Positions 55,943 through 63,697 of a stretch of 64,000 nucleotides of DNA are shown here, in pieces. Below the pieces are notes generated by a model that was not told the DNA's origin, made no database searches, and saw only the letters and a list, made by a program, of their open reading frames with translations. The stretch is from Oceanithermus desulfurans (lineage in GTDB: Bacteria > Deinococcota > Deinococci > Deinococcales > Marinithermaceae), in assembly GCF_014201675.1 (NCBI RefSeq), contig NZ_JACHEZ010000006.1, positions 1 through 64,000 of the forward strand, given 5' to 3'. Numbering within the stretch: the first letter of the stretch is position 1; the number at the start of each line of letters is the position of its first letter. Both the position numbers and the translations under genes were made by a program.

Positions 55943-57505
55943 ATGTGGCGCGTTCTCGTGACCGACGAAATGCACCTGGGTGACCACGACCACCCCGACC
56001 TGCAGCTCGACTACCGCCCGGGCATGCCGCGCGAGGAGATCCTGGCCAGCATCGCGGACTACGACGCCCTGATCACCCGAAGCCGCACGCAGGTGGACCG
56101 CGAGCTGCTGGAGCGGGCGGCGCGGCTCAAGGTGATCGGGCGCGGGGGCGTGGGCGTGGACAACATCGACCTCGACGCCGCTTCCAGGCGCGGCATCCTG
56201 GTGATCAACGTTCCCGAGGCCAACACCCGCAGCGCCGCCGAGCTGGCCTTCGGCCTCATGCTCGCCGCGGCCCGCCTGGTGGCGCTTTCCGACCGGGAAC
56301 TGCGCGACGGCCGCTGGAACCGCAAACACCTGGGCCGGGAGTTGATGAACAAGCGCCTGGGCATCGTGGGGCTGGGGCGCATCGGAGGGCAGGTGGCCCA
56401 GTTCGCCCGTGCCTTCGGGATGGAGGTCTGGGCCTACGATCCCTACATCTCCAGCAAGCGGGCCGAGACCCTCGGGGTGCGCCTGGTGGACCGCCTGGAG
56501 GCGTTGCTGCCCGAGGTGCAGTTCCTGACCGTGCACACGCCGCTGAACGAAGAGACCCGGGACCTGATCGGCCGGCGGGAGCTGTACCTGCTGCCCCGGG
56601 GCGCGGTCGTGGTCAACGCCGCCCGCGGCGGCATCGTCAACGAGCCCGCGCTTTACGACCTGCTGGAGGAAGGGCACCTCTTCGCGGTGGGTCTCGACGT
56701 CTTCGCGGTCGAGCCCCCCGACCCTGAGCACCCGCTGCTGCACCATCCGCGGGTGGTGCACACCGCCCACCTCGGCGCCAACACCGAAGAGGCGCAGGCG
56801 CGGGTGGGGCACGGCATCGTGGAGCGCGTCTACGAGGCGCTCTCGGGCAACTACGCCTACGCGATCAACGCGGGCTTCGACCCGGAGGCCTTTCAGGCGC
56901 TCAAGGGCTGGATGCCCCTGGCCGAGGCGCTGGGGCGGCTGCTGGCGCAGATCACCCGCGGCCGCGCCCAGACGCTGGAGGTTGCGGTCCTGGGAGGGTT
57001 CGAGTGCGAGCCCGAGCCCGTCTTCGCCGCGGTGGCCAAGGGGGTGCTCGAGCCCGTCATCGACGAGCCCGTCAACTACGTCTCCTCACGGCCGCGCTTG
57101 GAAGAGCGCGGCGTTCGTCTGATCAGCCGTCGCGACCCCGACGCCCGTGGCTACGCCCAGGCCATCGAGGTGCGGCTGGTAACGGACCAGGAGGAGCGCC
57201 GCGCTCTGGGAACGGTCCTCGCCGGCCGGCCGCGGCTGGTGCGCATCGACGACTACGCGCTGGAGATCGAGCCGACCGGCGCGGTCCTCGTCTGCATCAA
57301 CCGCGACCAGCCGGGCGTCGTCGGCCGGGTGGGCACGCTGCTGGGCGAGGCCGGGGTCAACATCGCGGGGTTGCAGCTCGGGCGGGACCAGCCCGGCGGC
57401 CGCGCCCTCTTCGTCCTTGCCGTCGACCAGCCGCCGCCGGACGAGGTGCTCGAAGAGCTGCGCAATCTCGAGCTCCTGGAGCGGGTGGACGCCGCATGGC
57501 TGTGA
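55943..57505 (+). CDS. serA: D-3-phosphoglycerate dehydrogenase
   Basis: The 520-aa enzyme opens serine synthesis. It has a substrate domain (about 1-95 and 280-310) and an NAD Rossmann domain (about 95-280: LGIVGLGRIGGQVAQFARAFGMEV; catalytic Arg in AARGGIVNEPAL, Glu in FAVEPP, His in VVHTAHLGANT). An intervening ASB-type domain (about 320-440) and a C-terminal ACT domain (VLVCINRDQPGVVGRVGTLLGEAGVNIAGL) follow, likely for serine feedback. Overlaps the aminotransferase by 10 nt. Confidence 0.95.
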   Translation: MWRVLVTDEMHLGDHDHPDLQLDYRPGMPREEILASIADYDALITRSRTQVDRELLERAARLKVIGRGGVGVDNIDLDAASRRGILVINVPEANTRSAAELAFGLMLAAARLVALSDRELRDGRWNRKHLGRELMNKRLGIVGLGRIGGQVAQFARAFGMEVWAYDPYISSKRAETLGVRLVDRLEALLPEVQFLTVHTPLNEETRDLIGRRELYLLPRGAVVVNAARGGIVNEPALYDLLEEGHLFAVGLDVFAVEPPDPEHPLLHHPRVVHTAHLGANTEEAQARVGHGIVERVYEALSGNYAYAINAGFDPEAFQALKGWMPLAEALGRLLAQITRGRAQTLEVAVLGGFECEPEPVFAAVAKGVLEPVIDEPVNYVSSRPRLEERGVRLISRRDPDARGYAQAIEVRLVTDQEERRALGTVLAGRPRLVRIDDYALEIEPTGAVLVCINRDQPGVVGRVGTLLGEAGVNIAGLQLGRDQPGGRALFVLAVDQPPPDEVLEELRNLELLERVDAAWL

Positions 57506-58575
57506 CCCGCTTGCGGCTGCTGACGCCGGGGCCCGTAAACCTGCACCCCGCGGCGCTGCAGGCCATGACGCGCCCGCAGCTGCACCACCGCAGCCCCGAA
57601 GCCGCGGCGCTCGTGCGTGCCCTGCGGGCGCGGCTCGCGGAGCTGCTGGGCACCCGCGGCGAGGTGCTGCTCGTGGGCGGGAGCGGCACCGCGGCCATGG
57701 AGGCGGTGGTGCGTGCTCTCTTCCGTCCCGGCGACCGCGTCTGGGTGCCCGTGGCGGGCAAGTTCGCCGAGCGCTGGGCGGAGATCGCGCGGGCGGCCGG
57801 GCTCGAGCCGCAGGTCAGCGAGCACCCCTGGGGCGCGGTCGTGGGCCCGGACGACCTGCCCCCGGGCCGTCTCGACGGCGCCTTGCTCACCCACTCGGAG
57901 ACCTCGACGGGCGTGCTGCACCCGGTTCGCGAACTGGCCGCGGCGGTGCGGGCGCGGTCGCCCGAGGCCCTCGTCGTCGTCGACGCCGTCACTTCCTTTC
58001 TGGTCGCCGAGCTCGAGCTCGAGGCCTGGGGCCTGGACGCGGCCGTCAGCGGCAGCCAGAAGGGCGCGATGGCGCCTCCCGGGCTCGCGTTCGCCTGGCT
58101 CGCGCCGCGCGCCCTGGAGCGGCTGCGCCCCGCGGGCTACTACCTCGACCTCGGCCGCGACCTGACCGCCCAGCGCCGGGGGCAGACGGCGTTCACGCCC
58201 CCGATCCAGATCATCGAGGCCGTCCACGACGTCCTCGAGGCCGTCTGGCCGCAGGGGCGCGACGACCTGGCGCGTCACTGGGCGGCGAAGCGCGAGGCCA
58301 ACGCCCGCTTCTACGCGCGCGGCGCCGAGCTGGGCCTGCGCCCGGTTCCCACGCGCGAGGAGGCGCGAAGCCCCGCCACCGCCGCGTTCTACCTGCCGGA
58401 GGGCTGGACCGCAGAAGCCCTTTCCGCGGCCTTCGCGGAGCGCGGCTGGCGGGTGGCCGGGGGGCAGGGACCCTTGAAGGGCCGCATCTTCCGGGTCTCG
58501 GCGATGGGCTACTTCACGCGCGCGGAGCTGGAGCGCGCCTACGGCGACTTCACCGCGGTGCTTCGTCGTTCCTGA
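57496..58575 (+). CDS. Class V aminotransferase (serine-pyruvate/phosphoserine type)
   Basis: This 359-aa PLP enzyme of the alanine-glyoxylate/serine-pyruvate group has LLTPGPVNLHPAALQAM, HHRSPEAAALV, the GGSGTAAMEAVVRAL phosphate loop, THSETSTGVLHP, VVDAVTSF and the PLP lysine in SGSQKGAMAPPGLAF. Its coupling to serA (10-nt overlap) argues that it acts as the phosphoserine aminotransferase (SerC role) here, although its family also includes serine-glyoxylate enzymes. Its 3' end overlaps the convergent gene by 26 nt. Confidence 0.88.
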   Translation: MAVTRLRLLTPGPVNLHPAALQAMTRPQLHHRSPEAAALVRALRARLAELLGTRGEVLLVGGSGTAAMEAVVRALFRPGDRVWVPVAGKFAERWAEIARAAGLEPQVSEHPWGAVVGPDDLPPGRLDGALLTHSETSTGVLHPVRELAAAVRARSPEALVVVDAVTSFLVAELELEAWGLDAAVSGSQKGAMAPPGLAFAWLAPRALERLRPAGYYLDLGRDLTAQRRGQTAFTPPIQIIEAVHDVLEAVWPQGRDDLARHWAAKREANARFYARGAELGLRPVPTREEARSPATAAFYLPEGWTAEALSAAFAERGWRVAGGQGPLKGRIFRVSAMGYFTRAELERAYGDFTAVLRRS

Positions 58576-59152
58576 GCGCTTCTTCCAGGATCCGGTCGGC
58601 CTCGGCGGGGTCGTAGACCGCCCGCGCGCCGCCGATCAGCCGGGGGCGGGAGAAGCCGCCGCTGAGGGGGGCGTGGCCGAGCCGCAGGTCGCCCAGCGGT
58701 ACCGGAACCACCACGGGCCGCAGGTGCATGCCGATCAGGACGCCGCCGATGTCGAGGCCGTAGCGCGCCGAAGCGGCCATGTCGGCGACCACGGCGGGAT
58801 CGGGCAGCAGCTTGCGGTAGACCGCCGCGAGTGCGCCGCCCGCCTTGGGAACGGGAACGACGTTGACGGGCTCGAGCCCCAGCAGCCGTGCGCGGTTCGC
58901 CGGCAGCACCAGGCTGCGGTTGACGTGTTCGCAGCCCTGCACTGCCAGCACCACCCCCCGCGGCGCCAGCTCGGGCAGCAGCGCCTCCAGCAGCTCCAGG
59001 GCCAGCGTCGGGTCGCCGGCCTTGCCGTAGCGTTCGCCGCGCACCGCGCTCGTCGATCCGCCCAGCACCATGAGGTCGCCCGGCTCCGGCGGCGCCGCCG
59101 CGAAGACGCGCCGGACGGCCTCGATAAGGGGTGCGGCGAGTTCGAGTGGCAT
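58550..59152 (-). CDS. UPF0340/DUF436 (YwlG-like) protein
   Basis: The 200-aa protein has DUF436 marks: VLGGSTSAVRGERYGKAG, VQGCEHVNRSLVL (family CEHLNRALV) and a C-terminal MHLRPVVVPVPLGDLRLGHAPLSGGFSRPRLIGGARAVY. The function is unknown; a conserved Cys-Glu-His suggests catalysis or metal binding. It starts 1 nt after the aroH stop, with no Shine-Dalgarno, so it depends on translation of aroH. Confidence 0.85.
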   Translation of the reverse strand: MPLELAAPLIEAVRRVFAAAPPEPGDLMVLGGSTSAVRGERYGKAGDPTLALELLEALLPELAPRGVVLAVQGCEHVNRSLVLPANRARLLGLEPVNVVPVPKAGGALAAVYRKLLPDPAVVADMAASARYGLDIGGVLIGMHLRPVVVPVPLGDLRLGHAPLSGGFSRPRLIGGARAVYDPAEADRILEEALRNDEAPR

Positions 59153-59153
59153 G

Positions 59154-59522
59154 TCAGAAGGCGCTGTCCAGGTCGGGGCGCAGGCGCTGGGCCTCGCCCA
59201 GGTAGACGTGGCGGATGGCCTCGGGCGGCGCGTCGGTGTTCCAAAGCGCCAGGATCCGGATCACCCGGGGCAGCGACCCGGGCACGGGCACCTCGCGCGC
59301 CGAGAGCAGCGGCACCCGGTTCATGCCCAGCTGGCGGGCCGCCTCGGCGGGGAACGCGGAGCTCAGGTCCTCGGTGACGGTGAAGATCAGCGCCGCGAGC
59401 TCGGCGGGGTCGCGGATGTCGTTGCGCTCCAGGATGGCCTCGAGCAGCCTCCGCGTCGCCGCCAGAATCTCCTCGGGGGTGTCCTGCTCGACGGTGATGG
59501 CGCCGCGAATGCCCCGTACCAT
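59154..59522 (-). CDS. aroH: Chorismate mutase, AroH type
   Basis: The 122-aa trimeric chorismate mutase converts chorismate to prephenate for Phe and Tyr. It starts MVRGIRGAITVEQDTPEEI as in Bacillus AroH and keeps FPAEAARQLG, VPVPGSLPRVIRILALWNTD and IRHVYLGEAQRLRPDL, with active-site Arg7-type, Glu and Arg90-type residues. ATG 59522 is preferred over 59531 because TAGAAT lies 7 nt upstream and the alignment starts here. Confidence 0.93.
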   Translation of the reverse strand: MVRGIRGAITVEQDTPEEILAATRRLLEAILERNDIRDPAELAALIFTVTEDLSSAFPAEAARQLGMNRVPLLSAREVPVPGSLPRVIRILALWNTDAPPEAIRHVYLGEAQRLRPDLDSAF

Positions 59523-59527
59523 GTGGG

Positions 59528-60928
59528 TCATTCTACCCGCAGCCCGCGGCGCGGGAGCAACAGCCGATCATCGGCTTCGAGGACGAGCTCGCGCTCGGCG
59601 GCCAGCTCCCGGCCGTCGCGGACGATCCCGCGGATCTCGAAGGTGAGTTCGCCGACGCGCAGGCCGGCGAAGGGTGCGGCGGCGATGGACTCTGCGGCCA
59701 GGTTCTGCTCGGGGAAGACCTGCACCGGGGTGAGCACGTAGGCCACGAAGATGGCCGGCAGCGCCAGCGGCAGCACCGCGTAGCCGCCGAACTCGCTGAC
59801 GAGCAGGAGAGCGGCGAAGGGCGTGCGCACCACGCCGGCGAGCAGCGCCCCCATCCCCACCAGCGCGGCGGCCTGGGCGTCGGGGGCGTAGGCCGGCAGG
59901 GCGCGCGCCAGGGCCACCGCGTAGAGGCCGCCGAGCGCGAGGGTGGGTCCGATCAGCGCCCCGTAGCCCCCCAGGCCGTAGACGAGGCCGAGGAGAAGGG
60001 TGCGCACCGCCGCCAGCAGCACGAGAAAGGCGACGGGCAGGATGGGGGTGCTGCCGAGCTCCACCCAGACGAGGCCGTCGCCCAGGGTCTGCGGCAGCAG
60101 CGCGGCCACCGCGGCCACGATCAACCCCAGCAGGGCGTGCCGGGGCATGAACGACAGGCCCGCCGAGGCCCGGCGCACCGCGCGCACCGCGTGCACGAGC
60201 AACGTGCCCACCGCGGCCATCAGCGCGCCCAGCAGCAGCGCGAAGCCGAGGTGGTACCAGCGCGGCGGCAGCGGCTGCAACGAAAGCAGCGGTTCGTACC
60301 CCCAGAAGGCGCCGTAGACGGTGAAGCCGGCCAGGGCGCCGATCAGCGCCGGGCCCAGCGAAGCGATGGCGAGGACGAGGCCGGGGAAGAAGATCTCGAC
60401 GGCCAGCAGCGCGCCGCCCACGGGGGCGTGGAAGGCGGCGGCGAACCCCGCCGCGAGGCCGGCGAAGGGCAGGTGGCGGGCGAGGTCCGCGGGCAGGAAG
60501 CGGCGCCCCAGGGCGTCGCCCATCCAGTCGCCGAGCACTGCCATGGGGCCCTCGCGGCCCATCGGCGAGCCCGCCCCCAGCTCCACCAGGCTGCCCAGGG
60601 CGTAGCGGAGCTTCTCGCGCAGCGTGGCCCGGGCGGTCTGGTGGTAGGCGGCGATGATCTTGGCCAGGCCGCGGTTGTGCCCCAGCAGCGAGGCGCCGGC
60701 GAAGAGGAGCGGCAAGAGAAGCAGCAGGACCCAGGGGTGGGGGTTGCGGAAGGTGTGCAGCAACCCGTTCTCTCCCGAGTAGCCCGGGGGAAGGTAGCCC
60801 ACGAGGTAACCGAGCACGTACTCCTGAACCTGGTAGAGCAGCCAGGTGAACGAGGCGGCGACCAGCCCGACCAGCAGGCCCAGACCGGCGCTGTAGGCGA
60901 TGAGGGTGAGGACGTGCCGCCGATCCAT
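59528..60928 (-). CDS. ClC family chloride channel/transporter
   Basis: The 466-aa membrane protein has about ten or more helices and ClC motifs: GAGSPMGREGPMAVLGD (GREGP with the gating Glu), GLAAGFAAAFHAPVGGALLAVE, GLGGYGALIGPTLALGGL and GVVRTPFAALLLVSEF. The first motif lacks the usual GSGIP order. A small C-terminal segment (SIAAAPFAGLRVGELTFEIRGIVRDGRELAAE ... LLPRRGL) resembles an RCK-C ligand domain. The ATG overlaps the deaminase stop (TAATG); TAGAAT lies 7 nt upstream inside that gene. Confidence 0.9.
   Translation of the reverse strand: MDRRHVLTLIAYSAGLGLLVGLVAASFTWLLYQVQEYVLGYLVGYLPPGYSGENGLLHTFRNPHPWVLLLLLPLLFAGASLLGHNRGLAKIIAAYHQTARATLREKLRYALGSLVELGAGSPMGREGPMAVLGDWMGDALGRRFLPADLARHLPFAGLAAGFAAAFHAPVGGALLAVEIFFPGLVLAIASLGPALIGALAGFTVYGAFWGYEPLLSLQPLPPRWYHLGFALLLGALMAAVGTLLVHAVRAVRRASAGLSFMPRHALLGLIVAAVAALLPQTLGDGLVWVELGSTPILPVAFLVLLAAVRTLLLGLVYGLGGYGALIGPTLALGGLYAVALARALPAYAPDAQAAALVGMGALLAGVVRTPFAALLLVSEFGGYAVLPLALPAIFVAYVLTPVQVFPEQNLAAESIAAAPFAGLRVGELTFEIRGIVRDGRELAAERELVLEADDRLLLPRRGLRVE
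59530..59535 (-). promoter_or_regulatory. Leaderless-type -10 of aroH
   Basis: TAGAAT on the minus strand, 7 nt before the ATG at 59522, overlapping the end of the ClC gene. Confidence 0.5.
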
Positions 60929-62034
60929 TACCAAAATTCTACTTGTTCGAGTTCCATGCCGGGTTGCAGCGCCGCGGGCGCAAGCCCCAAAGCGGCGCGC
61001 CCCCCGGCCGCGGCCCAGGCGAGCGTGCGTTCCGGGGGCTGGCCGTGGCGCGCGAGCAGCGCGATCTCGTCGCGCACGTCCAGCGAGGGGGCGCTGGCCC
61101 GCGAGTCGGTGCCCAGCGCCAGCGGGACGCCGTGCCGCAGGTAGAGGTCGTAGGGCGGCAGGCCCGCTCCGAGCCCCAGGTTCGAGCGCGGGCAGCTCAC
61201 CACTGCCACGCGGTGTTCGGCCAGCAGCCGTACGTCGGCTTCGTCCACCTGGACGCCGTGCACCAGCGTGGGCTGGGCCTCAAGCACCCCCAGCTCGGCC
61301 AGGTAGGCGACGGGGGAGAGGCCCGTCGGGTGCAGGTCGGTGGGCCAGCCCTGCTCGCGGAAGAACTCCGCCAGCTCACCCTCGCGGCGCAGGAAGTAGG
61401 CGCGCTCGCCGGGGCTCTCCGCCGCGTGGATCTGGAGCGGGACGTCGAGTTCGCGCGCGAGGGCGACGACCCCGCGCATCAGGCCGGGGGTGAGCGAGTA
61501 GGGGGCATGGGGCGAGAGGCCCACCCGCGGCCCGCCCGGCCGTTCGCGCCGCTTCCAGCGCTCGAGCCGCTCGCGGGTGGCCTCCAGGATCTCGGCCTCG
61601 CGACGGGGCGGCACCAGCCCCAGCACCTCCCAGTAGACGACGCCGGCGGCGGGGCCCTCTTCGAGCCACCAGTCCACCACCTCCGCGCGCGCGGCGATGT
61701 CGCCCAGCAGCCGCTGGGGGGCGTGCTCTACGGCGCGCATGGCGGCCGCGTGGCCGCGGCGGTCCGCCTGGCCGACGACGTGGCGCACGAAGTCAGGAAA
61801 GGGCCCGGTGAAGGTGGGGCCGAGGCCCAGGTCGAGGTGGGTGTGGGCGTTCGCGAGGGGCGGGCCCAGGTAGCGGCCCTTCGCCACCGTGGCGGCCGAG
61901 GGGTAGCGTCGCCGCAGGTCGGCGAGGCCGCCGGTCGCGAGCACGCGCCGGCCGTCGGTGACGAGGCCGGCGTCCGCGCGTACCGTGCCGCCGATCAGCA
62001 CCCAAGCAGCGGTCCAGAGCTCCAGTTCGGGCAT
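60928..62034 (-). CDS. Amidohydrolase, probable aminodeoxyfutalosine deaminase
   Basis: The 368-aa amidohydrolase-fold protein has the metal motif NAHTHLD (H64, H66), HAAESPGERAYF (His-x3-Glu type), VHGVQVDEADVRLLAEHRVAVVSCPRSNLGLG and GTDSRASAPSLDVRDE. This is the ADA/cytosine-deaminase-like deaminase subgroup. It lies 2 nt after mqnC, so the likely substrate is aminodeoxyfutalosine (6-amino to hypoxanthine), as shown for a Deinococcus relative. Adenosine or S-adenosylhomocysteine deaminase is the alternative. Confidence 0.8.
   Translation of the reverse strand: MPELELWTAAWVLIGGTVRADAGLVTDGRRVLATGGLADLRRRYPSAATVAKGRYLGPPLANAHTHLDLGLGPTFTGPFPDFVRHVVGQADRRGHAAAMRAVEHAPQRLLGDIAARAEVVDWWLEEGPAAGVVYWEVLGLVPPRREAEILEATRERLERWKRRERPGGPRVGLSPHAPYSLTPGLMRGVVALARELDVPLQIHAAESPGERAYFLRREGELAEFFREQGWPTDLHPTGLSPVAYLAELGVLEAQPTLVHGVQVDEADVRLLAEHRVAVVSCPRSNLGLGAGLPPYDLYLRHGVPLALGTDSRASAPSLDVRDEIALLARHGQPPERTLAWAAAGGRAALGLAPAALQPGMELEQVEFW
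60936..60941 (-). promoter_or_regulatory. Leaderless-type -10 of ClC gene
   Basis: TAGAAT on the minus strand, 7 nt before ATG, inside the 3' end of the deaminase gene. Confidence 0.45.
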
Positions 62035-62036
62035 GG

Positions 62037-63152
62037 TCAGGCGACGGGAGGGGCGAGCAGCGCCTCCACGTCGGGTTCGGCGACGATCTCGTAGAAGACG
62101 TTGCGCTCGGCGGGGCGGAAGCCGGCCTCCACGATCTGGCGCACGATCTCGCGCACCGTCGCCGAGCGGCGCACGTTCCCCGAGGCGGCGGAGACGACGT
62201 TCTCCTCGAGCATGGTGCTGCCGAAGTCGTTGGCGCCGTAGTAGAGCGCGGTCTGGGCCACCTTGAAGCCCATCGTCGGCCAGCTGGCCTGGTGGCCGGC
62301 GACGTTGTCGAGGGCGATGCGGGCGACGGCCAAAGTTTGCAGGTACTCGTGGGCCGTGGCCCCCGGGAGCCGGCCGGCGAGGCGGGTGTTCTCGACCTGC
62401 ATCGTCCAGAGCGCGAAGCCGGAGAAGCCGTGGCCGTAGCGCTCCAGCGCCCGGTCCTGCAGCTCGCGCAGGACGAGCAGGTGCTCCACCCGCTCCTCGG
62501 GCCCCTCGCCCATGCCGATGACCATGCTGGCGAGCGAGTACATGCCCTGGGCCAGCACCTCCTCGACGATCCGCACCCAGTCGGCCGTGGGGATGCGGGC
62601 GGGGGCGGCGGCGTGGCGGACGCGGTCGACCAGGATCTCCGCCCCCGCGCCGGGCACCCCGTCGAGGCCGGCGGCCTTCAGGCGCTCCAGCACCTCGCGC
62701 GCGCTCAGTCCGGTCAGCTTTTCCAGCCCCAGGATCTCCTCGGGGCTGAAGGCGTCGATGCGCACCTGGGGGTGGTGCTCTTTGAGGTAGCGCAGCAGCT
62801 CTTCGTACCATTCGAGCGGCAGGTGGGGGTTGACCCCGCCCTGCATGAGGATGCGCCGGCCACCCACGGCCTCGAGCTCGGCCACCTTCCGGCCGATCTC
62901 CTCGTAGCTGAGGGTGTAGGCGTCGGGCTGGCGGTCGGTGCGGTAGAAGGCGCAGTAGCCGCAGGCCACGGTGCAGACGTTGGAGTAGTTGATGTTGCGG
63001 TCGATCAGGTAGGTGACGTAGTCGGGGTGGGCGCGCTCGAGCCGCAGCGCGTGGGCCACCGCGGCCACTTCGGGAAGCGGGCGGCGGTAGAGTTCGAGAA
63101 GCTCCTCGCGCCCCAACCGTTCCCCCCGCGCGGCGCGGTCCAGGACGTCCAT
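62037..63152 (-). CDS. mqnC: Cyclic dehypoxanthine futalosine synthase
   Basis: The 371-aa radical SAM enzyme of the futalosine menaquinone pathway has the cluster motif CTVACGYC (C60, C64, C67) within YLIDRNINYSNVCTVACGYCAFYR, the MqnC hallmark. MQGGVNPHLPLEWYEELL, DGVPGAGAEILVDRVR, GMYSLASMVIGMGE and GANDFGSTMLEENVVSAA also match. MqnE, the sister enzyme, differs in these blocks. ATG 63152 has TAGCAT 6 nt upstream (leaderless). Co-transcribed with the deaminase. Confidence 0.92.
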   Translation of the reverse strand: MDVLDRAARGERLGREELLELYRRPLPEVAAVAHALRLERAHPDYVTYLIDRNINYSNVCTVACGYCAFYRTDRQPDAYTLSYEEIGRKVAELEAVGGRRILMQGGVNPHLPLEWYEELLRYLKEHHPQVRIDAFSPEEILGLEKLTGLSAREVLERLKAAGLDGVPGAGAEILVDRVRHAAAPARIPTADWVRIVEEVLAQGMYSLASMVIGMGEGPEERVEHLLVLRELQDRALERYGHGFSGFALWTMQVENTRLAGRLPGATAHEYLQTLAVARIALDNVAGHQASWPTMGFKVAQTALYYGANDFGSTMLEENVVSAASGNVRRSATVREIVRQIVEAGFRPAERNVFYEIVAEPDVEALLAPPVA

Positions 63153-63158
63153 GCCGCC

Positions 63159-63164
63159 ATGCTA
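63159..63164 (-). promoter_or_regulatory. Leaderless-type -10 of mqnC
   Basis: TAGCAT on the minus strand, 6 nt before ATG; back to back with the DUF355 promoter 14 nt away. Confidence 0.45.
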
Positions 63165-63177
63165 CCACCCGCCGGCC

Positions 63178-63183
63178 TACAAT
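63178..63183 (+). promoter_or_regulatory. Leaderless-type -10 of DUF355 gene
   Basis: TACAAT lies 6 nt before the ATG at 63190. Confidence 0.5.
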
Positions 63184-63189
63184 AAAGTC

Positions 63190-63678
63190 ATGGAACTCAA
63201 GAAGGTGCCCATCGAAAAGCCGGAGACGGTGAACGTGATCCTGGGCCACGCCCACTTCATCAAGACGGTCGAGGACCTGCACGAGGCGCTGGTGCAGTCG
63301 GTGCCGGGCATCCGCTTCGGCCTCGCCTTCAACGAGGCCAGCCAGGAGCGGCTGGTACGCAAGAGCGGCAGCGACGACGCGCTCGTCGAGCTGGCGGTGA
63401 AGAACGCCCTGGCCGTGGGTGCGGGGCACTTCTTCATCGTGGTGCTGGGCGAGGGGGTCTTCCCGATCAACGTGATGCACGCTCTGCGCACCGTGCCCGA
63501 AGTCGTCGGCCTCTATGCGGCCACGGCCAACCCGGTCGCGGTCCTCGTCGCCGAAGACGGCGACCAGCGGGCGGTTCTCGGTGTCTTCGACGGCCAGACG
63601 CCGCTGGGCGTGGAGGACGAGGCGGCCACCGCACACCGCAAGGGTTTCCTGCGCACGATCGGCTACAAGCTTGGCTAG
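63190..63678 (+). CDS. Adenosine-specific kinase-like protein (DUF355)
   Basis: The 162-aa protein starts MELKKVPIEKPETVNVILGHAHFIKTVEDLHEALVQSVPGIRFGLAFNEASQERLVRKSG and has GAGHFFIVVLGEGVFPINVMHALRTVPEVVGLYAATANPVAVLVAE. It matches the DUF355 family, widespread in thermophiles and annotated from a Pyrobaculum structure as an adenosine-specific kinase. The true role is uncertain. The start is the leaderless ATG; earlier in-frame codons overlap mqnC. Confidence 0.88.
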   Translation: MELKKVPIEKPETVNVILGHAHFIKTVEDLHEALVQSVPGIRFGLAFNEASQERLVRKSGSDDALVELAVKNALAVGAGHFFIVVLGEGVFPINVMHALRTVPEVVGLYAATANPVAVLVAEDGDQRAVLGVFDGQTPLGVEDEAATAHRKGFLRTIGYKLG

Positions 63679-63684
63679 CCGTGC

Positions 63685-63690
63685 TAGGCT
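63685..63690 (+). promoter_or_regulatory. Leaderless-type -10 of peroxiredoxin gene
   Basis: TAGGCT, 7 nt before the ATG at 63698. Confidence 0.4.
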
Positions 63691-63697
63691 TGGGCTC

